NCBI GenBank assembly: GCA_023476565.1
Contig: JAMCVZ010000012.1
Span: 1-58,345, forward strand
Direction: 5' to 3'
Origin: Nitrospirota bacterium
Lineage (GTDB): Bacteria > Nitrospirota > Thermodesulfovibrionia > Thermodesulfovibrionales > Dissulfurispiraceae
DNA: 58,345 bases
How positions within the stretch are numbered: position 1 is the stretch's first letter; every line of letters begins with the position of its first letter. The notes under the pieces are model-generated. The model saw nothing but the letters and a program-made list of their open reading frames with translations. It had not been told where the DNA came from and made no database searches. A program made the translations under genes and the position numbers. Below are positions 26,333 to 34,229 of the stretch, in pieces.

Positions 26333-27442
26333 ATGAAGGATTATTACAAGCTCCTGGGAGTTGATCGGAATGCCACGCAGGATGAGATCAAAAAGGCATT
26401 CCGGCAACTCGCTTTAAAATATCACCCCGACAGAAATCAGGGAGACAAGGTCTTAGAGGAAAAGTTCAAAGAGGTAAACGAGGCGTATGCCTGCCTCGGC
26501 GACCCCGAAAAGCGCGCGCATTACGACCGGTACGGAACCTCCGAAGGCTTAGGCGCCGGCGCCGGCTTCGGCGGCTTTGGTGCAGGTGGTGCGACTTTCG
26601 GCGATATTTTTGAAGACATCTTCGACGATTTCTTCGGCTCTTTCGGCGGCTCCAAGAGGGCACGGGCCACAAAGGGCGCAGATTTAAGATACAATCTCAA
26701 CATCACGATCGAAGAGGCCGCATTTGGCGCCGAACGGAGCTTGAAGATCCCGAGGTGGCAGTCATGCGATGTCTGCAGCGGAACAGGTGCGGAGCCCGGG
26801 AAACCGCCTGTCACCTGCCCGCAATGCAAGGGAACAGGGCACATAAGGTTCCAGCAGGGCTTTTTCAGCGTCTCCAAAACCTGCAACAAGTGCCAGGGGA
26901 CCGGCAGGATAATTACAAACCCGTGCCATAACTGCAACGGGAATGGAAAGGTTAAGGTCCAGCGGGAGATATCGGTAAAGATCCCTGCCGGCGTCGATAA
27001 CGGCTCGCGCCTGAGATTGAGCGGTGAGGGGGACTTCGGCAGTTACGGCGGTCCTCCCGGCGACCTGTACGTCGTACTAACCGTTGATGAGCACCCATTT
27101 TTCAAACGGGACGGTATGGATATTTACTGCGAGGTTCCCATATCCTTCCCCAAAGCTGTTTTCGGCGGAGAGATAGAAGTCCCGACGCTCGACGGATCAG
27201 CCAAACTCAAAATCCCGGCAAGCACACAGTCTGGAAAAACCTTTCATCTGAAGGGTAAGGGTATTCCGAGGCTCGGCAGCCACCATAGGGGAGACCAGAT
27301 AGTCGGCGTGTATATCGATGTCCCGAAGAAGCTTACTCCGCGGCAGAAAGAGCTCCTTGAAGAATTTGCCGAGATAGGCGGCGAGGTGTCTGATGAGTCG
27401 AAAGGATTCAAGAACAAACTGAAAGATTTGTTCTCGATGTAA
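26333..27442 (+). CDS. dnaJ: Chaperone DnaJ
   Basis: Hsp40 co-chaperone of 369 residues: J domain with YHPDRN (HPD), Gly/Phe-rich linker ([13 protein letters not shown]), four CxxCxGxG zinc repeats ([43 protein letters not shown]), and the C-terminal peptide-binding beta domains. It stimulates the ATPase of the adjacent DnaK. It is the last gene of the heat-shock operon. Confidence 0.98.
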   Translation: MKDYYKLLGVDRNATQDEIKKAFRQLALKYHPDRNQGDKVLEEKFKEVNEAYACLGDPEKRAHYDRYGTSEGLGAGAGFGGFGAGGATFGDIFEDIFDDFFGSFGGSKRARATKGADLRYNLNITIEEAAFGAERSLKIPRWQSCDVCSGTGAEPGKPPVTCPQCKGTGHIRFQQGFFSVSKTCNKCQGTGRIITNPCHNCNGNGKVKVQREISVKIPAGVDNGSRLRLSGEGDFGSYGGPPGDLYVVLTVDEHPFFKRDGMDIYCEVPISFPKAVFGGEIEVPTLDGSAKLKIPASTQSGKTFHLKGKGIPRLGSHHRGDQIVGVYIDVPKKLTPRQKELLEEFAEIGGEVSDESKGFKNKLKDLFSM

Positions 27443-27592
27443 ATGCGTTCGCAGGGTTTATTTTTTCGAATATTTGCAAGTCGCGCAGGCGGGCGCTGTG
27501 AATGACTCTTAAAATTAGGGACAGATACCGTATATTGGAACCTATGATCATGCGGGGTGGTGTGGGGAGAACATGAATTCAACCTTCTTTAT

Positions 27593-27865
27593 CTATTTGG
27601 AAGATTTCCGTGGTCTTGCAGCAGGAATCCCATATAACATGCCTTCGGCGCTGATGTCCTCGTCAATATCCGGCCAATGTATTCCCTGACCATCTCCGAT
27701 AATCTCATACTTGGCTCGCTGTTCAGGCGTAGCTTCCGATAATCGCCATGACCACGCGAGAGGAACACTAATGACCCTTCCATCAACAAGATAGGCTGTA
27801 ATAGTGTCTTCCGTGATATTTATATTTTTAATTTTTACTTCCTGAAGTTTCACCACAGTGTTCAT
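27593..27865 (-). CDS. DUF2442 domain protein
   Basis: A 90-residue protein with the DUF2442 pattern: VKIKNINITEDTITAYLVDGRVISVPLAWSWRLSEATPEQRAKYEIIGDGQGIHWPDIDEDISAEGML. GGAG lies about 8 bases before the ATG. It overlaps the end of the DUF4160 gene by 38 bases, so the two are translationally linked. DUF4160-DUF2442 pairs are widespread in accessory regions and have been proposed as toxin-antitoxin-like modules. Which partner would be toxic is not known from sequence. Confidence 0.88.
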   Translation of the reverse strand: MNTVVKLQEVKIKNINITEDTITAYLVDGRVISVPLAWSWRLSEATPEQRAKYEIIGDGQGIHWPDIDEDISAEGMLYGIPAARPRKSSK

Positions 27866-28085
27866 ACCATGTCTCCGCTATTTTTGGGCCGTTATTACGA
27901 ATAATCTCCCGTATGACATTGAGTTCCTTTGGCGTAAAGCCCTGATTTCTGCTCAACGCAACGGGTTCCAACCAGAATTTACAGATCATTTTCTCCCTCT
28001 GGACATGTACATGCATCTGCTCATTACAATCAAAGCTATAAAAGAAAAAACGATATGGTCCGGGAATATCTTTAACTGTCGGCAT
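27828..28085 (-). CDS. DUF4160 domain protein
   Basis: An 85-residue protein with the DUF4160 signature: PTVKDIPGPYRFFFYSFDCNEQMHVHVQREKMICKFWLEPVALSRNQGFTPKELNVIREII. The HVHV stretch is the family hallmark. It is the first gene of a two-gene unit with DUF2442, oriented against the surrounding genes. Role unknown; a toxin-antitoxin-like function is the current working idea for the pair. Confidence 0.88.
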   Translation of the reverse strand: MPTVKDIPGPYRFFFYSFDCNEQMHVHVQREKMICKFWLEPVALSRNQGFTPKELNVIREIIRNNGPKIAETWYEHCGETSGSKN

Positions 28086-28416
28086 AACGATAATATATCA
28101 GATTTACTAAAATACTTCATGCCAGTTCATCAGCGGTGTCAAGGCAGGATTAGACGAACTTCGTATAACAGGGGATTTTCTGCCTCAACTTTGCAAGAGG
28201 GTTTTAAATTTCATGAAGGCGCCTTATTGATATAAAAACACAGCAATCTTCAGGAACTTCAATGACTCTGCCTGGCGGTAGTAGCAGTTAACCGGCTGCA
28301 ATAAATATGGTATGGTAATAGTAATGCCGGAGGTGTCCATAGACACGGCTTCCGAAGAATGAGACCAGAATGCTGAGGGCCCAAATGAAATTGATAGAAT
28401 GTCTTGTGTTAACTGT
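28086..28416. other. Intergenic gap with a possible gene remnant
   Basis: No intact gene was found. On the plus strand a short frame near 28115-28222 encodes CQFISGVKAGLDELRITGDFLPQLCKRVLN and then a stop. It looks coding but has no start and was not assigned to a family. The remainder shows only short A/T-rich stretches. Confidence 0.3.
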
Positions 28417-29139
28417 ATGAGAATATTCATCCCTCCGGAAAACATCTCAAAGCACCAAAGCATCAAAGCCCCCCCGGATAAAGCCCGTTATCTCCTCTCC
28501 GTCCTGAAATCCCAAAAAGGCGACAGGCTGGATATTATCGATGGAAAAGGTAAAGCATATGAAGTGGAGATCACTGAGATTTCAAAAAAGGATGTTTTTG
28601 TAAATATCATCCGGGAGATAGTAATGAACACCGAATCGTCGGCGCACCTTGTCCTCTGCCAGGGGATACTGAAAGGTGAGAAGATGGACATGGTCATTCA
28701 AAAGGCGACTGAGCTGGGAGTAAGGGAGATAGTCCCCCTCATCACTGAGCGGTGCCTTGTCAGGGAAACGAGAAAGGTGAAGAGGTGGGGCAAGATAGCT
28801 GAAGAGGCCGCCGAACAGTGCGGCAGGGCGGTGATCCCGGACATTCATGAGCCGGTTGAGCTTGCCGGGCTATTACAGAAAAGCAGTTTGAAGGGGCTGA
28901 TCTTCTGGGAGCAAGGCGGATTGCCGCTTTCAGAGGCGATTCATAAAGTGGACCCCGCGAAGCCTATCGATATATTTGTCGGCCCTGAGGGCGGCCTCAC
29001 AGCAGAAGAGGTGCAATTGGCTGAGGAGCATGGCCTTGTAAGGGCAACGCTGGGCAGGCGCACCCTCCGCGCAGAGACTGCGGCCCTGGTTTCCGTGGCA
29101 TTGGTCCAGTATCTGGTCGAAGGTAACGAGGGCTGTTGA
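28417..29139 (+). CDS. rsmE: 16S rRNA (uracil1498-N3)-methyltransferase RsmE
   Basis: Methylates U1498 in the 16S decoding region. The protein (240 residues from this start) has an N-terminal PUA-like domain and a SPOUT knot: GEKMDMVIQKATELGVREIVPLITERC, FVGPEGGLTAEEV and the knot LGRRTLRAETAALVSVALVQ. The start giving MRIFIPPEN matches the usual family N-terminus. An ATG at 28399 would add 6 residues, and neither start has a strong ribosome-binding site. Near dnaJ, a frequent neighbour. Confidence 0.95.
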   Translation: MRIFIPPENISKHQSIKAPPDKARYLLSVLKSQKGDRLDIIDGKGKAYEVEITEISKKDVFVNIIREIVMNTESSAHLVLCQGILKGEKMDMVIQKATELGVREIVPLITERCLVRETRKVKRWGKIAEEAAEQCGRAVIPDIHEPVELAGLLQKSSLKGLIFWEQGGLPLSEAIHKVDPAKPIDIFVGPEGGLTAEEVQLAEEHGLVRATLGRRTLRAETAALVSVALVQYLVEGNEGC

Positions 29140-29225
29140 GAAATATTAAATACGGGGACACCATACCGGTTTTCCCAGTCAGTACGCAGGATTCCTGTTC
29201 GGCCTCTTTTCGGGTATAATCATGT

Positions 29226-30569
29226 ATGGCTGCGCCTGATGAACATCCCGTGAGGAACCACGTTTACCTCGTTATTGTCCTGATAGCCGCTACGGCAATA
29301 GCCATAGCAAGCTCGGTCCTCAATTACCGCAACTCGATAGATGCGGCTGAAGATTCTTTGAAATTTCAGGCGCTGGGCGTTGCGGCCAGTCTCGAAGCCT
29401 CTCTGAAGGACCGTGACGCGTTACGCGTAACGGGTGATCGGCTGATAAATACTGATAAAGAAAAAGCTCTTCCTGACAAAAACATATTCAAGGACATCAT
29501 CACGGACGGGCAATGGGAAGGCATTGCGTTTATTGCGTTGTACGACAGAGGGGGCGCCATAATGCTGCACTCGAATGAAAATCTGATGGGCAGGCATGTT
29601 GAAGATGAGTACATCAAAAAGACCCTTTCTACAGGCGGCCCTGTTTACGGCTATATTACCCTCGGCACCGGTGAGAGGGTTTTTATTTCGAATTTTCCTG
29701 TTCATGTCCGGAATCATGCGGGAGCCCTCAGAATAGCGTTTCATACCTATCCTGTTGAAAAAGTAATCAGGCAGGCGAGGCTCCAGATGCTGAGCATATC
29801 CTTCGTAATCGTTGCCCTCTGGGTAATGGGTTTTTTCTTTATGAAAGCGGCAAAGCGTTCAGAGGAGCTGAAGAATATCATGGCCGAAAAAGAGAGGCTT
29901 GCAGTGCTGGGCGAGATGTCTTCTGTTTTGGCCCATGAGATAAGAAACCCTCTGGGCAGCATAAAAGGATTCGCCCAGTATCTGGTGGAGCATAACAGGG
30001 ATGCGCATGCGAATCCCGATGAGGCCGGAGAGGAATATCTCAATATAATTGTTTCTGAATCAAAAAGGCTCGAGGCGCTGACTGAGGACCTCCTCCTGTA
30101 TGCAAGGCCGGTAGAGGTGAGGGCGCAGGCTTTCAATCTCAGTGAGCTTGCCGAGGAAGTAATTCATTCGCTGGCGCAACCGGGAGAAGGCGTCCCCCGC
30201 GTTGATATGCAGTGCCGGATACCTTCAGGCATGGAGATCAAAACCGACAGGGATAAACTGAAACAGATATTGATCAATGTTATCCAGAATTCCATCGATT
30301 CATTGGACGGTGGAGGAGAAATAGAGGTGAAAGCCGAGACCCTCAAGGGCACGGTGAATATAGCAATAAGGGACAACGGCTGCGGGATGGACGCTGAGAG
30401 GTCGGAAAAGGCGTTTGAGCCGTTTTTTACTACAAAAGCCAGGGGCACGGGACTGGGACTCGCCATTGTCGATAAGCTTGTAAAGTCTATCGGCGGGACA
30501 ACCGGGATAAAGAGCGAGCTCGGGAGAGGAACTGTGTTCAGGATAATAATCCCGGGTAGTTTTATATAA
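29226..30569 (+). CDS. Membrane sensor histidine kinase (ZraS-like)
   Basis: A 447-residue kinase. TM1 is at about 12-32, then a periplasmic sensor domain of about 150 residues (IAFIALYDRGGAIMLHSNENLMGRH...), and TM2 at about 183-203 (LSISFVIVALWVMGFFFM). HisKA has the phospho-His in VLAHEIRNPLGSIKGFAQYL near residue 237. HATPase has N (NVIQNSIDSL), G1 (IRDNGCGMD) and G2 (GTGLGLAIV) boxes. It is 31 bases upstream of a sigma-54 response regulator, forming a two-component pair. The downstream ZraP-like gene suggests envelope or metal stress as the input. Confidence 0.9.
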   Translation: MAAPDEHPVRNHVYLVIVLIAATAIAIASSVLNYRNSIDAAEDSLKFQALGVAASLEASLKDRDALRVTGDRLINTDKEKALPDKNIFKDIITDGQWEGIAFIALYDRGGAIMLHSNENLMGRHVEDEYIKKTLSTGGPVYGYITLGTGERVFISNFPVHVRNHAGALRIAFHTYPVEKVIRQARLQMLSISFVIVALWVMGFFFMKAAKRSEELKNIMAEKERLAVLGEMSSVLAHEIRNPLGSIKGFAQYLVEHNRDAHANPDEAGEEYLNIIVSESKRLEALTEDLLLYARPVEVRAQAFNLSELAEEVIHSLAQPGEGVPRVDMQCRIPSGMEIKTDRDKLKQILINVIQNSIDSLDGGGEIEVKAETLKGTVNIAIRDNGCGMDAERSEKAFEPFFTTKARGTGLGLAIVDKLVKSIGGTTGIKSELGRGTVFRIIIPGSFI

Positions 30570-30600
30570 TACATGGAGCTGTCCTCCCCTCAGAGGTGAT

Positions 30601-31932
30601 ATGCACAAGGAGAATTTCAGAATACTGGTTGTAGACGACGAGAAGTCTTTTCTGCTGCTGCTGACGAAGATTTTGCAGGTGGCGGGGTATACGGTAAAAG
30701 GGTTTGCAGACCCTGAAAATGCCCTGCAAAACATCGATTCGTTTGTTCCCAATCTCATAATCACCGATCTGAAGATGCCCGGGATGGACGGCATTGCGCT
30801 TATGGAAGAGGTGAAAAAAAGGAACGCCGAAATAGATTTCATAATGGTCACGGCCTTTGCGACAGTGGATACCGCGGTCGAGGCAATGAAGAGAGGGGCA
30901 ACGGATTACATTGCCAAACCGCTCAGAGAGCCGGAACAACTGAGGATTGCGGTGGCGAAGATATATGAAAAGCAAAAGCTTGTAACGGAAAACAGGCTGC
31001 TCAAATCAGGCCCTCTCCAGGACCTTCCCCCTCTTGAGATTATATTTTCCGGAATGGAAAATGTCCTCGGGGAGGTCAAGGATGCAGCCCCTGCCAATGC
31101 AACAATCATCATCTATGGAGAGACCGGCACCGGTAAAAGTCTGATAGCGAAAATAATTCATTCTCTAAGCGGCAGAAGCGGCCCGTTCGTCGATATCAAC
31201 TGCGCCGCCATACCTGGAAATCTCCTTGAATCAGAACTCTTCGGCTACGAGAGGGGGGCGTTCACCGGGGCAGTGTCCCAGAAAAAAGGAAAATTCGAGC
31301 TGGCTGATGAGGGGACTCTCTTTCTTGATGAAGTAGCGGAGATGAGCACTGCGCTGCAGGTCAAGTTTTTGAAAGTCCTCCAGGACAAGACATTCGAGCG
31401 CCTCGGCTCTCTTAATACGATAAAGACCAATGCAAGGATAATTGCGGCGACAAACAGGAACCTTAAGGAACTGGTTGCTGAAAATAAATTCAGAGAGGAC
31501 CTCTATTATCGCCTCAATGTATTCCCCATATCTCTCCCCCCTCTGCGGGAGAGGAAAGGGCACATCCCTGCAATTGCAGCATATCTTGTAAGGACTGTTT
31601 CTGCCCGGCTCGGTAAAGAAATTAAAACCATGCCCGATGATCTACCGGGAAAGCTGGTTCGCTATCCATGGCCCGGAAATATACGCGAGCTTGAAAACAT
31701 CATCGAGAGGGGCGTTATTACGAGTAAGGGACAGCAGCTCGCAGTGCCTGACCTTGAGTTTCCCGTAAGCGGCGCTCAGGGGGTTCAGGGAGACCTGAAG
31801 ACCATTGAGAGGATCGCCATAGAGAATGCGCTCAAAAAGGCAAGCGGCAATAGAAAAAATGCCGCGGAAACACTGGGCATATCGCTGAGGGCGCTCCAGT
31901 ACAAGATAAAAGAGTATGGGATACAGGGATGA
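30601..31932 (+). CDS. Sigma-54-dependent response regulator (ZraR/NtrC family)
   Basis: A 443-residue regulator: receiver domain (ILVVDDEKSF, phospho-Asp56 in LIITDLKMPGMDG), AAA+ activator domain with GETGTGKS, the sigma-54 contact loop GAFTGA near 220-225, and a Fis-type HTH at the C-terminus (NRKNAAETLGISLRALQYKIKEYG). It should activate the consensus sigma-54 promoter at 32054-32069, 120 bases downstream of its own stop. GAGGTGAT precedes the ATG. Confidence 0.95.
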   Translation: MHKENFRILVVDDEKSFLLLLTKILQVAGYTVKGFADPENALQNIDSFVPNLIITDLKMPGMDGIALMEEVKKRNAEIDFIMVTAFATVDTAVEAMKRGATDYIAKPLREPEQLRIAVAKIYEKQKLVTENRLLKSGPLQDLPPLEIIFSGMENVLGEVKDAAPANATIIIYGETGTGKSLIAKIIHSLSGRSGPFVDINCAAIPGNLLESELFGYERGAFTGAVSQKKGKFELADEGTLFLDEVAEMSTALQVKFLKVLQDKTFERLGSLNTIKTNARIIAATNRNLKELVAENKFREDLYYRLNVFPISLPPLRERKGHIPAIAAYLVRTVSARLGKEIKTMPDDLPGKLVRYPWPGNIRELENIIERGVITSKGQQLAVPDLEFPVSGAQGVQGDLKTIERIAIENALKKASGNRKNAAETLGISLRALQYKIKEYGIQG

Positions 31933-31965
31933 TTGTAAAGTGAGCTGCTTTAAGTATTGTTTTAA

Positions 31966-32002
31966 GTGCAAATATTGCACCTCTCATATGCAGAAATTGC
32001 AC
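31966..32002 (+). promoter_or_regulatory. Candidate enhancer sites for the ZraR-like activator
   Basis: GTGCAA-N3-TTGCAC (31966-31980) is a perfect dyad. A second weaker dyad, TGCA-N5-TGCA, follows at 31989-32001, about 22 bases away by centres, on the same helical face. They lie 55-90 bases upstream of the sigma-54 promoter, where enhancer-binding proteins usually bind. The assignment is inference. Confidence 0.55.
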
Positions 32003-32053
32003 TTCAATAGAAGTGTATCTGTAAAAATGTATAAGAAACAAAGCCTTCCCATC

Positions 32054-32069
32054 TGGCACGGCAGTTGCT
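32054..32069 (+). promoter_or_regulatory. Sigma-54 promoter (-24/-12)
   Basis: TGGCACG-N4-TTGCT matches the sigma-54 consensus at every conserved base, with the -24 GG and -12 GC at the required spacing. It points to the ZraP-like gene starting at 32117. Confidence 0.88.
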
Positions 32070-32116
32070 TCATTCATATTTGCTCAGAAGCCAGATTGAG
32101 GAAGGAGGTGAAAGTG

Positions 32117-32533
32117 ATGAAAAAGATAATGGCAACAGGATTGGCGATTGCCCTGGCAGTTGCAGTTGTTTCCGGAGCGCTTGCATCCGGACCGGGAGCA
32201 GGCATGGGCATGGGTATGATGGGCGGCGCCTTGACTCCTGAGCAGGCCCGGAAGGCTGCGCAGTTCCAGAAAGATATTACCCCTCTGCGTGAAAAGATGT
32301 TCAAGCTTATGACAGAAGTGATGGAACTCAGGGCAACGGAAAAACCCGACTGGAAGGCTATTGCTGATAAACAGAAGGCGATGGTCGATATCAGGACAGA
32401 GATTGACAAGAAGGCTACGGAGGCCGGAGTTGCAGGTATGATGGGCCCCGGATCGTGCGGCTGTGGAACAGGCACGATGGGCATGGGCGCCATGGGCAAA
32501 GGCCGTATGGGCATGGGCAGAATGTCGATGTAA
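32117..32533 (+). CDS. Periplasmic ZraP/Spy-like Met-rich protein
   Basis: A 138-residue protein. The ATG at 32117 follows GGAGGTG by 8 bases. A signal peptide (MKKIMATGLAIALAVAVVSGALAS) precedes a Gly/Met-rich stretch (GMGMGMMGG), a CpxP/Spy/ZraP-type helical pair (LTPEQARKAAQFQKDITPLREKMFKLMTEVMELRA, DWKAIADKQKAMVDIRTEIDKKA) and a Cys/Met-rich tail (GSCGCGTG). ZraP proteins bind zinc or copper and buffer envelope stress. It is expressed from the sigma-54 promoter and so is the probable target of the upstream two-component system. Confidence 0.85.
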   Translation: MKKIMATGLAIALAVAVVSGALASGPGAGMGMGMMGGALTPEQARKAAQFQKDITPLREKMFKLMTEVMELRATEKPDWKAIADKQKAMVDIRTEIDKKATEAGVAGMMGPGSCGCGTGTMGMGAMGKGRMGMGRMSM

Positions 32534-32539
32534 TGAAAA

Positions 32540-32573
32540 GGGCAATAGGCAATTGCTGAAATTCCTATTGCCC
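32540..32573. terminator. Stem-loop after the ZraP-like gene
   Basis: GGGCAATAGG (32540-32549) and CCTATTGCCC (32564-32573) form a perfect 10-bp stem with a 14-base loop, 6 bases after the stop. There is no T-run, so termination is plausible but unproven. The arms share the CTATTGCC word of the 20161 repeat. Confidence 0.5.
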
Positions 32574-32603
32574 TCAGCTTAACCGACCGGTTCATGGTTA
32601 TTT

Positions 32604-33035
32604 ATGAAGAATAAGCTAAAAATAAAAGTGCTGTTGGGTATCCTTATCCTCTCTTTCGCTCCGCTGTTTTCATCGGCGCATGCAGCATCCGATGTCAAGG
32701 AAGGATACGATGAGAATACCGAGATTACAGTCAAGGGGACGGTAGTCGAGGTCATGAAAGGGATGATGATGGGCCCTGTTGTTGTGAGACTCAAATTTGA
32801 CAGCAAGATTTACAATGTGGTTACCGCGCCGCCCTGGTATTTGTCCCAGGAGGGGATATCATTCCGTTCCGGCTCCGAGTGGGAAATAAAGGGTTCAAAA
32901 TACTTCGGCAGGGATGGCAATGTGTATATAATAGGCAGGCAGTTGAAGAATGCCGGGTCAGGGCAAGCGCTGGTTTTAAGGGACACATACTGCAGACCGC
33001 TGTGGATGGGGCACAGGGGGCATAACAGTCGCTGA
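32604..33035 (+). CDS. Secreted protein, OB-fold-like, unknown function
   Basis: A 143-residue protein with a signal peptide (IKVLLGILILSFAPLFSSAHA). The mature part is beta-rich (EITVKGTVVEVMKGMMMGPVVVRLKF, YNVVTAPPWYLSQEGISFRSGSEWEIKGSKYFG, NVYIIGRQLKN), a pattern like small periplasmic OB-fold proteins. A MKGMMMGP methionine run may bind metal. It follows the ZraP-like gene with only a hairpin between, so it may be part of the same stress regulon. The fold call is inference. Confidence 0.6.
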   Translation: MKNKLKIKVLLGILILSFAPLFSSAHAASDVKEGYDENTEITVKGTVVEVMKGMMMGPVVVRLKFDSKIYNVVTAPPWYLSQEGISFRSGSEWEIKGSKYFGRDGNVYIIGRQLKNAGSGQALVLRDTYCRPLWMGHRGHNSR

Positions 33036-33110
33036 CCATGATATAATAACGCCACCTGGCGCAGCAGGTATATCCTGGTTGATTTCAGCGGGATTCCTGA
33101 GGCTTTGACA

Positions 33111-34229
33111 ATGCCTCACGGAAAGCGGGAGCAGTATTTGGCGAACCATATAGCTGTCAGCTTTGAAGGCGAATTTATCAAGGTAGTTAATGCATCTACC
33201 CGATCAAATCTGACAATCCACCAAGCCCTTACCTTGCGCGATGAGGAGTTTGATATCTTTCTCAGAAATGAGAAGACCCGCTATTTTACCGTTGTATCCG
33301 ACTTCAAAGCATCCTATCATGATGTCCTCTTCCTGCCGCCGGCAAAGGATAAATATCTTAAGAAGCTTGTTGAATCGGAAGTCAGGAGGAGGGCCCCTGA
33401 GCTTCAGGACTTTTCGTTTTTCTATCTTGTCCTGGGGGAGGCGGTTCGCGAAGGGAAGCGCGGAAAGGACGTTTTTGCCTTTGCGGTCAGCAATGCCGAA
33501 CTGTTCCAGATTGTCAACAGGTTCAGCCGGCACAATAAAATAGTCCGGCATATATATCCGGGTGTTTTCGTCCTTTCCCGATTGGTGTATTCATCCGTCG
33601 AAATGACGGACGAGCCGCTGCTCTGCGTAATGGAATCGGGGCTTAGCAAAACATTATTTCTGGTGAAAGAGGGAAAGCCTTATTTTGTGAGAGCCGCGCA
33701 ATCTCATGAAAGCGGTCTTCACGATCTCGATCTCGATGTCCATGATATCAATATGACGGTAAACTACTGCCGCCAGACATTGAAGCTCATGCCGTCACAA
33801 ATAGTCCTGCTGGGGAACGCATATAAGAAATATGAAACAGCCGCGGACTTTACGGTCCCTGCGGTCTGTATGAAAGCCCCGTACAATGTCAGGGCGCCCA
33901 AAGAATGGGATGTCATGGATTTTATCGTGCCCTTGTCATCCCTGATTCCGGATAAAGAACTTGGGGCCGCCAACATCCTCCCGCAGAGTTACAGGTTTTT
34001 CATATTTCAAAAAAGTATTCTTACATACCTTATGATGCTTTTCCTCATCCTCTCCGGTCTGGGGATCGGATACATGAAAGCAAGAGTATCGGACCTTTCA
34101 AAAACCAGGGGAGCCATCGACCTGCTCAGGGCTGAGATCAGGCATATGGAGCCGTCCCTGCCTCGTTATGAGGCCGGCAGCAGGGAAGTCCACAAGCTTA
34201 TGCCTTTAATAAGCTTTATCAAGCGGTAA
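33111..34229 (+). CDS. PilM/GspL-like pilus assembly protein, possibly truncated
   Basis: The protein of about 372 residues resembles the actin-like PilM/GspL cytoplasmic domain (HIAVSFEGEFIKVVNA, AKDKYLKKLVESEVRRRAPEL, LLCVMESGLSKTLFLVKEGKPYFVRAAQS). It is followed by a TM segment (SILTYLMMLFLILSGLGIGYM) and a short coiled periplasmic part, which is the PilN/GspL layout. It stops early in that periplasmic part (LMPLISFIKR), just 3 bases before the prepilin motif of the next frame. The ATG at 33111 is preferred to a TTG at 33105. Remaining pilus genes are absent from the window. Confidence 0.65.
   Translation: MPHGKREQYLANHIAVSFEGEFIKVVNASTRSNLTIHQALTLRDEEFDIFLRNEKTRYFTVVSDFKASYHDVLFLPPAKDKYLKKLVESEVRRRAPELQDFSFFYLVLGEAVREGKRGKDVFAFAVSNAELFQIVNRFSRHNKIVRHIYPGVFVLSRLVYSSVEMTDEPLLCVMESGLSKTLFLVKEGKPYFVRAAQSHESGLHDLDLDVHDINMTVNYCRQTLKLMPSQIVLLGNAYKKYETAADFTVPAVCMKAPYNVRAPKEWDVMDFIVPLSSLIPDKELGAANILPQSYRFFIFQKSILTYLMMLFLILSGLGIGYMKARVSDLSKTRGAIDLLRAEIRHMEPSLPRYEAGSREVHKLMPLISFIKR

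Noticed and set aside
33105-33107. TTG as the start of the PilM-like gene
   Set aside because: The ATG six bases later gives the same frame with a normal N-terminus, and no ribosome-binding site favours the TTG.
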